This document shows, in pieces, positions 54,070 through 63,671 of a stretch of DNA of 64,000 bases. The notes under the pieces were generated by a model, which saw nothing but the letters and a program-made list of their open reading frames with translations, did not search any database and was not told the origin of the DNA. Position 1 is the stretch's first letter. Each line of letters opens with the position of its first letter. Source of the DNA: Sphingomonas sp. Leaf230 (GTDB lineage Bacteria; Pseudomonadota; Alphaproteobacteria; Sphingomonadales; Sphingomonadaceae); assembly GCF_001421745.1 (NCBI RefSeq), contig NZ_LMKW01000009.1, forward strand, positions 161,507 through 225,506, read 5' to 3'. The translations under genes were made by a program, and so were the position numbers.

Positions 54070-56982
54070 ATGAACCGACGTGAGCTTCTTGTTGGCACGG
54101 CGGGCGCCGGTGCTTCTTTGGTCGTGGGGCCGATCGAGGCCGGGTTCGCGGCGAGCGTCAAGGCGCAGGGCAGTGCCGGCGCGCTGCCCATGCCGCAGCC
54201 GACGCGGACCTTGCCGTCGCGTGCGCTGGTGCAGGATCCGTCGCGGACGCTGATCGAGCGCGGGTGGCTGTTCCACGAGGGCGACGTGATCGCGCCACCG
54301 CCCGAAGGCCACAACGCGACGTATCTGAGCGTGAAGGCGGGTAACGCACTCGGCGCCGCGGCGATGGCGTATGATGATTCGGACTGGCAGTCGGTGCGGT
54401 TGCCGCATGACTGGGCCTCCGCGCAGCCGTTCGTGAAGACCGCAAACATCTCGCAAGGCTATCGGGCGAGGGGCATCGGCTGGTACCGGCGGACGCTACG
54501 GCTCGATCCGGCCGACCGTGGCAAGACGATCGGGCTGCAGTTCGACGGGATCGCGACCAACGCCACGGTCTGGGTCAACGGCAGCGTCGTCGCGCACAAC
54601 TGGTCGGCGTATAACAGCGTCGAGATCGACCTGACGCCGTTCGCGCGGTTCGGCGACGACCTCAACGTCATCGCGGTGCGCGTCGATGCGCAGGCGATGG
54701 AGGGCTGGTGGTATGAGGGCGCGGGGATCTATCGCCATGCGTGGCTGATCCGCCGCGCGGCGGTGGCGATCGTGACCGACGGCGTCCACTGCGATCCGAG
54801 GCGCGCCGCGAATGGCGGGTGGAGCGTGCCGGTCGAAGTGACGCTTGGTAGCATCGATCGCGCGTCGGTCGGCGTCACGGTCGACGTCGCGCTACTCGAT
54901 CCCGAGGGCAAGCGCGTGGCGGGGGCTCAGGTGGCTGCGACGGTCCTGCCGCTCGAGCGCGCGACCGCGATGGTGACGCTGGCCGTGCCTGCGCCGCGCC
55001 TGTGGTCGATCGAGACTCCGACGCTCTATACCGTGGTGACGCACGTCCTGCGCGACGGGGCGATCGTCGACGAGCGGCGTATCCCGGTCGGCTTCCGCAC
55101 GATCCGGTTCGATGCGGACCGTGGCTTCCTGCTCAACGACACGCCGGTGAAGCTGAAGGGCGTATGCCTGCACCAGGATCATGCCGGGGTCGGGACCGCT
55201 ATCCCCGATGCGCTGCTGCGCTGGCGGCTGGAGCGGCTGAAGGCGATGGGCTGCAACGCGATCCGCTGTTCGCACAACGCGCCGGCCGCCGAACTGCTCG
55301 ACCTGTGCGACGAGATGGGCTTCGTCGTGATGGACGAGAACCGCCAGTTCAATCCCGCGCCCGATTACATGGCGCAGCTCGAATGGATGGTCCGCCGCGA
55401 TCGCAACCACCCGAGCGTCATCCTGTGGTCGGTGTTCAACGAGGAGCCGATGCAGGGCACCGAGGCGGGCGTCGAGATGCTCCGGCGGATGGCGCACGCG
55501 GCGCATGCGCTCGACGACAGCCGGCCGGTGACGGGGGCGATGAACGGCGCGTTCTTCGATCCGATCAACGTGTCGAGCATTTTCGACGTGGTCGGCTTCA
55601 ATTATTATCAGGGCGACTACGACCGGTTCCACCAGCTCAACCCGACCAAGCCGATGACGAGCTCGGAGGATACCAGCGCGTATGAAACGCGCGGCGCGTT
55701 CGCGAGCGATCCTGCCGCGCATGTCCAGTCGTCCTACGACGTCGAGGCGGCGAGCTGGGGCGATACGCACCGCGCGACGTGGAAGAAGATCGCGGACCGG
55801 CCGTTCGTCGCGGGCGGGTTCGTGTGGACCGGGTTCGATTATCACGGCGAGCCGACACCGCATGAATGGCCGACGATCTCCAGTTTCTTCGGCATCCTCG
55901 ACCTGTGCGGCTTCCCGAAGACTGCGTTCGATATTCATCGTGCGCACTGGGTCGATGATGCGCCGGTCGTCAGTTTGATGCCGCACTGGACTTGGCCGGG
56001 ACGCGAGGGGCAGCCGGTCGTGGTGCTAGTCGTGAGCAATGCCGAGCGCGTCGAGTTGCGGCTGAACGGTCGGAAGGTTGGCGAGCAGGCGGTCGACCGG
56101 ATCATGGGCAACGAGTTCAGCGTACCCTATGCGCCCGGACGGATCGAGGTCATCGCGATGCGCGGCGGCAAGGTCGTCGCGACGGCGGCACACGAGACCG
56201 TCGGCAAGGCGGTTGCGTTGCGGCTGACGCCGGCGCGGACGGTGATGGCGGGCGACGACGAGGATACGCAGCCGGTGACGATCGATGCGATCGATGCGGC
56301 CGGACGGCATGTTCCGACCGCGAACCTGCCGACGCGGTTCTCGGTCGATGGCGCGGCGATCATTGGCATCGGCAACGGCGATCCGAACAGCCACGAACCG
56401 GAGAAGGGCAATGCGCGGTCGTTGTTCAACGGACTGGCGCAGGTCATCGTGCAGGCGGGAACGGGCCGAGGGCGGATCGTGATGACCGCGACCGCGCCGG
56501 GATTGAAGCCGGCGCGGCTGGTGATCGACCGGGCAGCGATCGCACCGCGGGCGCAAATGGCCGCGACCTATGGCGGGCAGGCGATCCGGGAGTGGCGTCG
56601 CTCGCCGGCGTTCGCTGCGCGGCCTGATCCTGCGCTGGCGCCGATCGATGGGGATAACAACAGCTGGGCGTTCGTGCGAAGCGGTACGCCGGTTCAGCCG
56701 GCGGCGGAGGGGCGTTGGCGGCTCTACCGGGCTAGCGTGACGCCGTGGCGGCGGATTGGGTTGGAGGGCGGCATGATCCGCTTTGCCGCGATCGCCGGGA
56801 AGGCCGAGTTGTGGGTCGACGGCCGGCGGCTCGCGTCGAAGGCTGGCGTCGAGGTTGGGCCGCTGGAGGTGGCGTTGCCGGCGGGCGGCGGCTTGCGCCA
56901 GATCGTGCTTGTGGTGGAAGCGGCTGAGGAGGGGGTTTCGGGTATCCTCGGCCCTGTGTCACTAGAACCGCTAGCGCGCTGA
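54070..56982 (+). CDS. GH2 beta-galactosidase, exported
   Basis: A 970-residue GH2 enzyme with a twin-arginine-like signal (MNRRELLVGTAGAGASLVVG). Domains in order: sugar-binding (WYRRTLRLDPADRG, DGIATNATVWVNG), immunoglobulin-like, then the barrel with KGVCLHQDHAGVG, the acid/base Glu in ILWSVFNEEP, and the probable nucleophile Glu in TSSEDTSAYETRG. DUF4982-type and further beta-sandwich domains follow. The layout matches bacterial beta-galactosidases. In this locus it could remove galactose from complex N-glycan antennae. It is probably in one transcript with gntR, and convergent with the nag operon. Confidence 0.9.
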   Translation: MNRRELLVGTAGAGASLVVGPIEAGFAASVKAQGSAGALPMPQPTRTLPSRALVQDPSRTLIERGWLFHEGDVIAPPPEGHNATYLSVKAGNALGAAAMAYDDSDWQSVRLPHDWASAQPFVKTANISQGYRARGIGWYRRTLRLDPADRGKTIGLQFDGIATNATVWVNGSVVAHNWSAYNSVEIDLTPFARFGDDLNVIAVRVDAQAMEGWWYEGAGIYRHAWLIRRAAVAIVTDGVHCDPRRAANGGWSVPVEVTLGSIDRASVGVTVDVALLDPEGKRVAGAQVAATVLPLERATAMVTLAVPAPRLWSIETPTLYTVVTHVLRDGAIVDERRIPVGFRTIRFDADRGFLLNDTPVKLKGVCLHQDHAGVGTAIPDALLRWRLERLKAMGCNAIRCSHNAPAAELLDLCDEMGFVVMDENRQFNPAPDYMAQLEWMVRRDRNHPSVILWSVFNEEPMQGTEAGVEMLRRMAHAAHALDDSRPVTGAMNGAFFDPINVSSIFDVVGFNYYQGDYDRFHQLNPTKPMTSSEDTSAYETRGAFASDPAAHVQSSYDVEAASWGDTHRATWKKIADRPFVAGGFVWTGFDYHGEPTPHEWPTISSFFGILDLCGFPKTAFDIHRAHWVDDAPVVSLMPHWTWPGREGQPVVVLVVSNAERVELRLNGRKVGEQAVDRIMGNEFSVPYAPGRIEVIAMRGGKVVATAAHETVGKAVALRLTPARTVMAGDDEDTQPVTIDAIDAAGRHVPTANLPTRFSVDGAAIIGIGNGDPNSHEPEKGNARSLFNGLAQVIVQAGTGRGRIVMTATAPGLKPARLVIDRAAIAPRAQMAATYGGQAIREWRRSPAFAARPDPALAPIDGDNNSWAFVRSGTPVQPAAEGRWRLYRASVTPWRRIGLEGGMIRFAAIAGKAELWVDGRRLASKAGVEVGPLEVALPAGGGLRQIVLVVEAAEEGVSGILGPVSLEPLAR

Positions 56983-56991
56983 CGCCTATAC

Positions 56992-57118
56992 AATCCTCCC
57001 CCGCCAGGGGGAGGTGTCGCCGAAGGCGACGGAGGGGGAGGACACGGAACAGGCGTCTCGCTTACCTCCCCCTCCGTCTGGCAAGTGCCAGCCACCTCCC
57101 CCTGGCGGGGGAGGATCA
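56992..57118. repeat. Paired palindrome, family H
   Basis: ATCCTCCCCCGCCAGGGGGA-GGTG and CACCTCCCCCTGGCGGGGGA-GGATC are inverted copies, with internal stems. It lies between the convergent galactosidase and nagE genes and may terminate both. Confidence 0.9.
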
Positions 57119-57123
57119 GTGGT

Positions 57124-58827
57124 CTAGCGGGCCAGCGTTGTCAGTACTGCGTCGGTCGCCAGCACGTGAAGCTGGCCGGGCGCGGGGCGAGCGATCGCGC
57201 GGATACCGAGCCTTGCCAGCGCCGCATCGTCCACCAGCGCGAGATCGCCCACTTGGACCCGCAGTCGCCCGGTGTGGCGGCTGGCGGTAAGGACGTTCGC
57301 TGCCCCACCGAATGCGCTCTCGGTTGCGGACGACAGGCTGATCGTATCCTCCGCGACAGTCGCTTCAGGCTTTATCGCCACATCGCCACCCAGCGCCAGC
57401 GCGTCGCGGATCTCCATCGAAACGACATCCGCGATCGGCCCGAGCACGACTTGGAGCGCGGAGTTCGACGGGCGAAGGATACCGCGTGCGCCGAGTGCCT
57501 TCAGCGCGGCATCGTCGACCGCGGACTGGTCCACGACGATCAGCCGCAACCGCGTCGTGCACGCGCTTACCGTCGTCAAATTCGCCCCGCCGCCAAGCGC
57601 CTGCGCGAACGCCGCACCGCGTCCGCCTGCCGTGGGGGGCGCTACTGCCGCGACCGTCTCGGCTTCGCGCCCCGGCGTCGCGAGGTCGAACTTGCGGATG
57701 AAGAAGCGGAACAGCCCGTAATACAGCACGAAATACACCGCGCCGACCGGCAGCAGGACGAGCGGTCGGGTCGCCTTGCCGAAGTTCAGCACGTAGTCGA
57801 GCAGCCCCGCCGAGAAGCCGAAGCCCATCTTGACGCCGAGCAGGTCCATCAACGCCATCGACAGGCCGGTCAGCACCGCGTGCACCGCGTACAGCACGGG
57901 CGCGAGGAACATGAAGCTGAATTCGATCGGCTCGGTGACGCCGGTCAGCGCGGAGGTAAGCGCGAGGCTGAGCAGCATGCCGCCGACCGCCTTCCGGCGC
58001 TCGGGCTTGGCGGAATGGTACATGGCGAGGCACGCGGCGGGCAGGCCGAACATCATCACCGGGAAGAAGCCGGCCATGAAGATCCCCGCCGACGGATCGC
58101 CTGCGAAGAAGCGGCGCAGGTCGCCCGAGGTGCCGTGGTAATCGCCGGCGACGAACCAGACGATGTTGTTGAGCAGGTGATGCAGCCCGGTGACGAGCAG
58201 CAGGCGGTTGAGCAACCCGAACACGAACACGCCGATCGCACCGCTGCCGGTGATCGCGACGCTCAACTGGTCGACGCCCTGGCTCAGCAGCGAGAAGCCG
58301 AAGCCGAACACCGCCGCGAGCACGAGGCCCGCCACGCCGCTGACGATCGGCACGAACCGGCGCCCGCCGAAGAAAGCGAGATATTCTGGCAGCTTGATCG
58401 TCGAATAGCGATTGTAGAGCGTCCCGCCCGCGAGCCCCGACAGGATGCCGATCGGCACGTCGAGCCGCGCCATCGCCTTGGCCTTCCACGCCGCGACGGC
58501 GAGGTCGGCGGAAACGCCGGTCAGCCCTGCGGATACTTCGGGCGCAACGGTGATCAGGACTTTTCCGGCTTCGGTCGCGACCAGGAAGCAGACGACGCCG
58601 GCGAGACACGCGGCACCGTTGCCGTCGCGCGCGAACCCGGTGGCGACGCCGATCGCGAAGAGCAGCCCGAGGTGCGAGAAGATCGCGTCGCCCGCAGCGC
58701 TGATGAAGGCGATGTCGAGCAGATCGGGCTGGCCGAGGCGGAGCAGCAGGCCGGCGATCGGCAGCACAGCGATCGGCAGCATCAGCGCGCGGCCGAGCGG
58801 CTGGAGGGCTTCGAGGATCGATTTCAT
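57124..58827 (-). CDS. nagE: PTS N-acetylglucosamine-type permease, EIIC-EIIB-EIIB'
   Basis: A 567-residue sugar-specific PTS permease. The EIIC domain (about residues 1-385) has some ten hydrophobic segments and glucose-family motifs such as GLLNRLLLVTGLHHLLNN and GVTEPIEFSFMFLAP. The first EIIB domain has the phosphocysteine Cys423 in SACTTRLRL. A second EIIB-like domain follows, with His518 in the equivalent place (SRHTGRLRV), so it cannot be a normal phosphocysteine domain. No EIIA is attached; it is supplied by the upstream fusion. The ATG overlaps the stop of that gene (ATGA). GlcNAc specificity is inferred from nagA next to it. Confidence 0.9.
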   Translation of the reverse strand: MKSILEALQPLGRALMLPIAVLPIAGLLLRLGQPDLLDIAFISAAGDAIFSHLGLLFAIGVATGFARDGNGAACLAGVVCFLVATEAGKVLITVAPEVSAGLTGVSADLAVAAWKAKAMARLDVPIGILSGLAGGTLYNRYSTIKLPEYLAFFGGRRFVPIVSGVAGLVLAAVFGFGFSLLSQGVDQLSVAITGSGAIGVFVFGLLNRLLLVTGLHHLLNNIVWFVAGDYHGTSGDLRRFFAGDPSAGIFMAGFFPVMMFGLPAACLAMYHSAKPERRKAVGGMLLSLALTSALTGVTEPIEFSFMFLAPVLYAVHAVLTGLSMALMDLLGVKMGFGFSAGLLDYVLNFGKATRPLVLLPVGAVYFVLYYGLFRFFIRKFDLATPGREAETVAAVAPPTAGGRGAAFAQALGGGANLTTVSACTTRLRLIVVDQSAVDDAALKALGARGILRPSNSALQVVLGPIADVVSMEIRDALALGGDVAIKPEATVAEDTISLSSATESAFGGAANVLTASRHTGRLRVQVGDLALVDDAALARLGIRAIARPAPGQLHVLATDAVLTTLAR

Positions 58828-61319
58828 GCGGTGAACTCCCGGGCGAGCGAGCGGACGTCGGCGGCGGACCCGCATTGCAGCGCGGCGGCGGCGTGCGCGC
58901 GGCACGCCTCCATCGTCAGCGTGGCGACCAGTGCCTTGATCTCGGGCACCAGCGCCGGTGCGGACGAGAGTTCGGTGACGCCGAGCCCGATCAGGATCGG
59001 GACGGCGAGCGGATCGGAGGCGAGCCCGCCGCACACGCCGGTCCAGCGACCATGCACCGCGCCACCCTTGCAGGTCTGTGCGATCAGCCGGAGGACGGCG
59101 GGGTGCAGCCCGTCGATCCCGCTCGCGACGGCGGCGTTGCCGCGGTCCATCGCCAGCGTGTACTGCGTGAGGTCGTTTGTGCCGACCGACAGGAAATCGG
59201 CCTCTGCGGCAATCAGGTCCGCGGTAACGGCGGCGGCGGGAGTCTCGATCATCACGCCTACGGGCACGCGGTCGCCGATGCCGATATCTGCGGCGACGCG
59301 GTCGACCACCGCGCGGACGGCGCGCAGTTCATCGAGGCTGGCGATCATCGGCACCATGATCCGGCATTGTCCGGCGGGTTTTACCGACAGGATCGCGCGG
59401 ACCTGGTCCTCCAGGATTTGCGGGTGCGCGAGGCCGACGCGGATGCCGCGCAGGCCGAGTGCGGGGTTCTCTTCGGGCGCCATCGGCAGATACGGCGCGG
59501 GCTTGTCGCCACCGATGTCGAGCAGGCGGACGATCAGCGGGCGGCCGTCGAGCGCGTCGGCGATCGCCTGGTAATCGGCGGTCTGTTCGGCGACCGTCGG
59601 TGCGGCGTCGCGTTCGAGGAACAGGAATTCGGTGCGCAACAGGCCCGAGCCTTCTGCGCCGTTCTCAACCGCAAGGTGCGCATCGCCGAGCGCGCCGAGA
59701 TTGGCGAACGCCTCGATCCGGGTACCGTCGGCCATGCGGCAGGGTTCGCCTGCCCGCGCGAGCGCTTCGGTGCGGCGGACCTGCGCCTGGACGATCCGGA
59801 CCTGCGTGGCGACGAGCGTGTCGCCGTCGGGATCAATCCGCAACAGGCCTTCGCTGGCGTCGAGGATTACTGGCGTGTCATCGGTGACGGCGTTCAGCGG
59901 CGACCCGATCGCGACCAGCGCGGGGAGGCCCATCGTCGCGGCGAGGATCGCGACGTGCGAGGTCGGGCCGCCGCGCTCGACGCAGAAGCCGACGATGTTC
60001 GCACGGTCCAGCGACAAGACGTGCGACGGCAGCAGGTCGTCCGCGAGCAGGATGGTGTCGGGCGGGAACGACAGCGGCGTGGTCTCGACTCCAGCGATCA
60101 GCGCGAGCAACTGGCGTTCGAGATCGAGCATGTCGTCGGCGCGCTCGGCGAGGCGCGGATCGGTGCTGGTGCGCAACGCGTCGGCCTGCGGACGGATCGC
60201 GCCGCGCCAGGCATGACCCGCGCTCTCGCCGCGGGCGATGCCGCCGCGCGTCGTCTCGTGGAGCATGGGGTCGTCGAGCATCGCCGCATGCGCCTCGACG
60301 ATCGCGCGTTCGGGACCGGTTGCGGTGCGGGCGCGCTCCGAGAAACGGGTCGAGAGCGTGGTGACGGCCGCATCGAAGCGTGCCTCCTCGATGGCGATGC
60401 CTTCGCCGTGTTCGGGGACGACGATGTCCGCGGGGCGAAACCAGCGTGCACGGCCGATTGCCAGGCCGGGTGCCGCGGTAACGCCAGTCAGCGCGCCGTC
60501 GACTGCGGGGCGGGCTGGCGAGGGGGCGACGGTGGGCGCACGGACGGGGGCTTCGGCCGGCTCGTCCATGCCGCTCTCGATCAGGTCGCAGATTGCGGCG
60601 AGTGCTGCGGCGGCATCGGCCCCTGCTGCGGTCACGATGATCGTGTCGTCGCGGCGGATCGCCAGGGCGAGCAGGGCGATCGGGCTGCGGACGTTAGCGG
60701 TCTTGTCGCCGGATGCGAGCGTCACGTCTGCGTCGAAGCGCTTGGCGGTTGCGGCAAGGCGCGCGGCCGGGCGGGCGTGGATGCCGTGGGGCAGGGGCAC
60801 GACGACCGTCCGTGTGTGCGTTGCGCCGTCCTGGCCCGTCTCGCGGTGCGCGACCGCATCGCTGGGTTCGAGCGTCATCAGCGGATCGCCGACCGCGACC
60901 AGTTCGCTGGAGACGGCGTGGACGATCCTGAACCGGTCCGGGTTGACGATGACGATTGGCGTGACGACCGCGCGAGCCTCGCGGACCAGCAGATCTAGGT
61001 CGAAGCGGATCAGCGGCGCACCGCGCTCGACCGTGTCGCCGACCGCGACGCACGGGCTGAACCCGCGTCCGCCGAGCGCGACCGTGTCGAGGCCGATATG
61101 GATCAGGATCTCCGCACCCTCGGGCGTGGCGAGCGTGATCGCGTGACCGCTCGGCAGCAGCGTCAGCACGGTGCCGGCGCAGGGGGCATAGAGACAGTCG
61201 CCGGTCGGATCGATCGCGACGCCGTCACCCAGCATCCGCTCCGAGAACACCGCGTCGGGCACCTCGTCGATCGGCGTTGCCCAGCCCTGCATCGGCGCGG
61301 TCAGGAGGATGGAGGCCAT
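58824..61319 (-). CDS. nagF: PTS EIIA-HPr-enzyme I fusion protein
   Basis: An 831-residue cytoplasmic multiphosphoryl transfer protein carrying all soluble PTS steps. EIIA of the glucose family: His59 and the phosphorylated His74 in ILIHIGLDTV. HPr: His181 in PHGIHARPAA. Enzyme I: His455 in GGPTSHVAILA, with GTNDLTQY and CGGLASDP in the PEP-binding barrel. It takes phosphate from phosphoenolpyruvate and passes it to the EIIB of the downstream permease. The start is the ATG at 61319, 55 nt after nagA. The symbol follows the name used for such GlcNAc fusions and is an inference. Confidence 0.93.
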   Translation of the reverse strand: MASILLTAPMQGWATPIDEVPDAVFSERMLGDGVAIDPTGDCLYAPCAGTVLTLLPSGHAITLATPEGAEILIHIGLDTVALGGRGFSPCVAVGDTVERGAPLIRFDLDLLVREARAVVTPIVIVNPDRFRIVHAVSSELVAVGDPLMTLEPSDAVAHRETGQDGATHTRTVVVPLPHGIHARPAARLAATAKRFDADVTLASGDKTANVRSPIALLALAIRRDDTIIVTAAGADAAAALAAICDLIESGMDEPAEAPVRAPTVAPSPARPAVDGALTGVTAAPGLAIGRARWFRPADIVVPEHGEGIAIEEARFDAAVTTLSTRFSERARTATGPERAIVEAHAAMLDDPMLHETTRGGIARGESAGHAWRGAIRPQADALRTSTDPRLAERADDMLDLERQLLALIAGVETTPLSFPPDTILLADDLLPSHVLSLDRANIVGFCVERGGPTSHVAILAATMGLPALVAIGSPLNAVTDDTPVILDASEGLLRIDPDGDTLVATQVRIVQAQVRRTEALARAGEPCRMADGTRIEAFANLGALGDAHLAVENGAEGSGLLRTEFLFLERDAAPTVAEQTADYQAIADALDGRPLIVRLLDIGGDKPAPYLPMAPEENPALGLRGIRVGLAHPQILEDQVRAILSVKPAGQCRIMVPMIASLDELRAVRAVVDRVAADIGIGDRVPVGVMIETPAAAVTADLIAAEADFLSVGTNDLTQYTLAMDRGNAAVASGIDGLHPAVLRLIAQTCKGGAVHGRWTGVCGGLASDPLAVPILIGLGVTELSSAPALVPEIKALVATLTMEACRAHAAAALQCGSAADVRSLAREFTA

Positions 61320-61374
61320 GGGTGCGTTCTCGATGCCAGAAGGAAAGGGCGCGGGGATAAGGCAGGCGACCCGG

Positions 61375-62517
61375 TCAGGCCGGGCCCGCCCCGCCGATCC
61401 AGGTGCCCACCGGATGCAGGTCGCGGGTGAGCACGACCCAGTCGGCGGTGCGGCCGACCTGCAACGTGCCGCGCTCCTGCGACAGCCGCAGGAAGGCCGC
61501 CGGATAGGTCGCTGCCATCGCTGCCGCGATCTCGGGCGCGACGCCGAGCCGGTCGACGGTGTTGCGGACCGCGCCCGCCATGTCGAGATCGGAGCCCGCC
61601 AGCGTGCCGTCGGCACCGACGCAGCGGCCGCCTTCGACGTGGATCTCACGGCCCTGCAGCACGAACGACTTCTCGGACGCGCCGACGCAGGGCATCGCGT
61701 CGGATACCAGCATGAACCGGTCGTGCGGCCGTGCGCGCAACGCAATCCGCAGCACCGCGTCGTCGACATGGAAGCCGTCGACGATGATCCCGCAATACAC
61801 CGCCTGGTCGTCGAGCACCGCGCCGACCACGCCCGGCGCGCGGTGGACTAGCGGCGACATCGCGTTGAACAGATGCGTCACGCCGGTGATCCCGGCGGCC
61901 ATCCCGGCGCTCGCAGTGGCGTGATCAGCGTCGCTGTGGCCGATGCTGATGAGCACGCCGGCGGCGGTCAGCGTCGCGATCTGTGCCGCGGTCACGCGCT
62001 CGGGGGCGAGCGTCACCATGACGCGGCCGAGACGGGGGCGGGTCAGCAGCGCGAGCAGGTCGTCGTCGAGGTCCTGGAAGCGCGTCGGGTCGTGGATGCC
62101 CTTGCGCGCCGGGCTGATCACTGGGCCCTCTATATGGATGCCGAGAACGCCGGGGACGCCCGCGAGGATCGCCGCGTCGACCGCGTCGAGCGCGCGCGCG
62201 ATCACGTCGGGCGTGTCGCTGATCAGCGTCGGCAGGAACGCGGTGGTGCCGAACGGCCGGTGCGCCGCGCCGATCGCGGCGATGCCCTCGACCGTGGGCG
62301 TATCGTTGAACAGCACGCCGCCGCCGCCGTTGACCTGCGTATCGACGAAGCCGGGCATCAGCCAGCCACCGTCGAGATCGACCGCGTGATCCACGGCCTG
62401 ATCGGAAGTCGCGTCGCCGATCCGCGCAATGCGACCGTCTTCGACGACGATCGTCGCCTCGTTCAGGACGCCCGTGGGGGTGACCACATGGCCATTCGAA
62501 AACCGGAAGATCGTCAT
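61375..62517 (-). CDS. nagA: N-acetylglucosamine-6-phosphate deacetylase
   Basis: A 380-residue amidohydrolase that converts GlcNAc-6-phosphate to glucosamine-6-phosphate and acetate. Metal and substrate motifs are visible: PGFVDTQVNGGGG, GIHIEGPVIS, SIGHSDADH, VTHLFNAMSPL, DGFHVD, and the catalytic Asp in LVSDAMP. It is cytoplasmic, and its length is normal. The ATG overlaps the stop of the deaminase gene (ATGA), so the products of two successive pathway steps are made together. Confidence 0.95.
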   Translation of the reverse strand: MTIFRFSNGHVVTPTGVLNEATIVVEDGRIARIGDATSDQAVDHAVDLDGGWLMPGFVDTQVNGGGGVLFNDTPTVEGIAAIGAAHRPFGTTAFLPTLISDTPDVIARALDAVDAAILAGVPGVLGIHIEGPVISPARKGIHDPTRFQDLDDDLLALLTRPRLGRVMVTLAPERVTAAQIATLTAAGVLISIGHSDADHATASAGMAAGITGVTHLFNAMSPLVHRAPGVVGAVLDDQAVYCGIIVDGFHVDDAVLRIALRARPHDRFMLVSDAMPCVGASEKSFVLQGREIHVEGGRCVGADGTLAGSDLDMAGAVRNTVDRLGVAPEIAAAMAATYPAAFLRLSQERGTLQVGRTADWVVLTRDLHPVGTWIGGAGPA

Positions 62518-63590
62518 AACGTGCGCGTCACCTTGCTGAGATGCGACGGTGCGTCGGGGTTGAACCCGCGAGCAAGCGAGAGGGCGTTGACCATGCGATA
62601 GAAGCTCTGGATCATCAGGATCGGCTCGATCGCCGGGTGCGCTTTCAACGCGGGCAGGACGCCGTCGTCGCTGCTGCCATCGAGGCCGGCATCGGCGAGC
62701 AACACGCCTGCGCCACGCTCGGCGAACTCGCGCGCCGCATCGCGCACGCCGTCGCCGGCCGCGTCGGAGGTCGCGAGCGCGAGCAGCGGGAAGCCGTCCT
62801 CGACCAGCTGCATCGGGCCGTGGCGCACTTCCGCCGAGCTGAACGATTCGGCGTGCAGCGCGCAGGTTTCCTTCATCTTCAGCGCCGCCTCGTTGGCGAT
62901 GCCGAAGCCCATGCCGCGCGCGATCACGAACAAATTGGTCGCGGTACGCAGCGGTGCGACGGCGGCCGACCAGTCGAGCGCCCAGGCGCGTGCGAGGTCG
63001 GCGGGGAGGGCCGCGACGGCGCTACGCAATGCGTCGTCGTCGGCCCATTCCGCGGTCAAAGCGGCGAAGGCGGCGAGCGAGCAGATGTAGGATTTGGTCG
63101 CTGCTACCGACTTTTCCGGTCCGGCGCACAGCGGGATCAGCGTGTCGGCGGTTTCGGCGAGTGGCGAGGTCTCGTCGTTGACGAACGCGACGACATGCGC
63201 ACCGGCGGCTTTCTGCGCGGCGACCGCGGCGAGCAGGTCGGGGCTGCGTCCGCTCTGCGACACCGCGATGCACAGCGTGTTCCGCGCGCCGAGCGGTGCG
63301 TCGTAGATCGACACGACCGACGGCGCCGCGGCCGCAACGGGGATGCCGGTTTTCGTCCAGATCAGATACTTGCCGTACACCGCCGAGTGATCCGACGAGC
63401 CGCGCGCGCAGGTCACGACGACCGCGGGCGGGGCGCTACGAAGACGCGCACCGAGCGCCGCGAACGACGCGGCGTTGGTCGCGAGCATCCGTGCGACGGC
63501 CTCGGACGATTCCGCAGCCTCGCGGAACATGAGCGTCGCGGTTTCCGCAATCGGCGGGGGTGTTAGCGGAGGCGGAGTGGCGTCGTGCAT
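62514..63590 (-). CDS. nagB-II: SIS-domain glucosamine-6-phosphate deaminase, NagB-II type
   Basis: A 358-residue protein with two SIS sugar-isomerase domains like the isomerase half of GlmS, without the glutaminase half. Motifs: CARGSSDHSAVYGKYL, AVSQSGRSPDLL, GPEKSVAATKSY, ARGMGFGIANEAALKMKETC, and AESFSSAEVRHGPMQL. In several proteobacteria this family replaces the classical NagB and makes fructose-6-phosphate plus ammonia from glucosamine-6-phosphate. No classical nagB is in the window. It lies between cutC and nagA. Confidence 0.9.
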   Translation of the reverse strand: MHDATPPPLTPPPIAETATLMFREAAESSEAVARMLATNAASFAALGARLRSAPPAVVVTCARGSSDHSAVYGKYLIWTKTGIPVAAAAPSVVSIYDAPLGARNTLCIAVSQSGRSPDLLAAVAAQKAAGAHVVAFVNDETSPLAETADTLIPLCAGPEKSVAATKSYICSLAAFAALTAEWADDDALRSAVAALPADLARAWALDWSAAVAPLRTATNLFVIARGMGFGIANEAALKMKETCALHAESFSSAEVRHGPMQLVEDGFPLLALATSDAAGDGVRDAAREFAERGAGVLLADAGLDGSSDDGVLPALKAHPAIEPILMIQSFYRMVNALSLARGFNPDAPSHLSKVTRTL

Positions 63591-63671
63591 GGCGGCTCGC
63601 TTCGATTGGCGTTCGGCGAGGAGCGAGAGGCCCCCCGACCCAGACCGGTTTGAGTAAGTTATGGATTGGTA

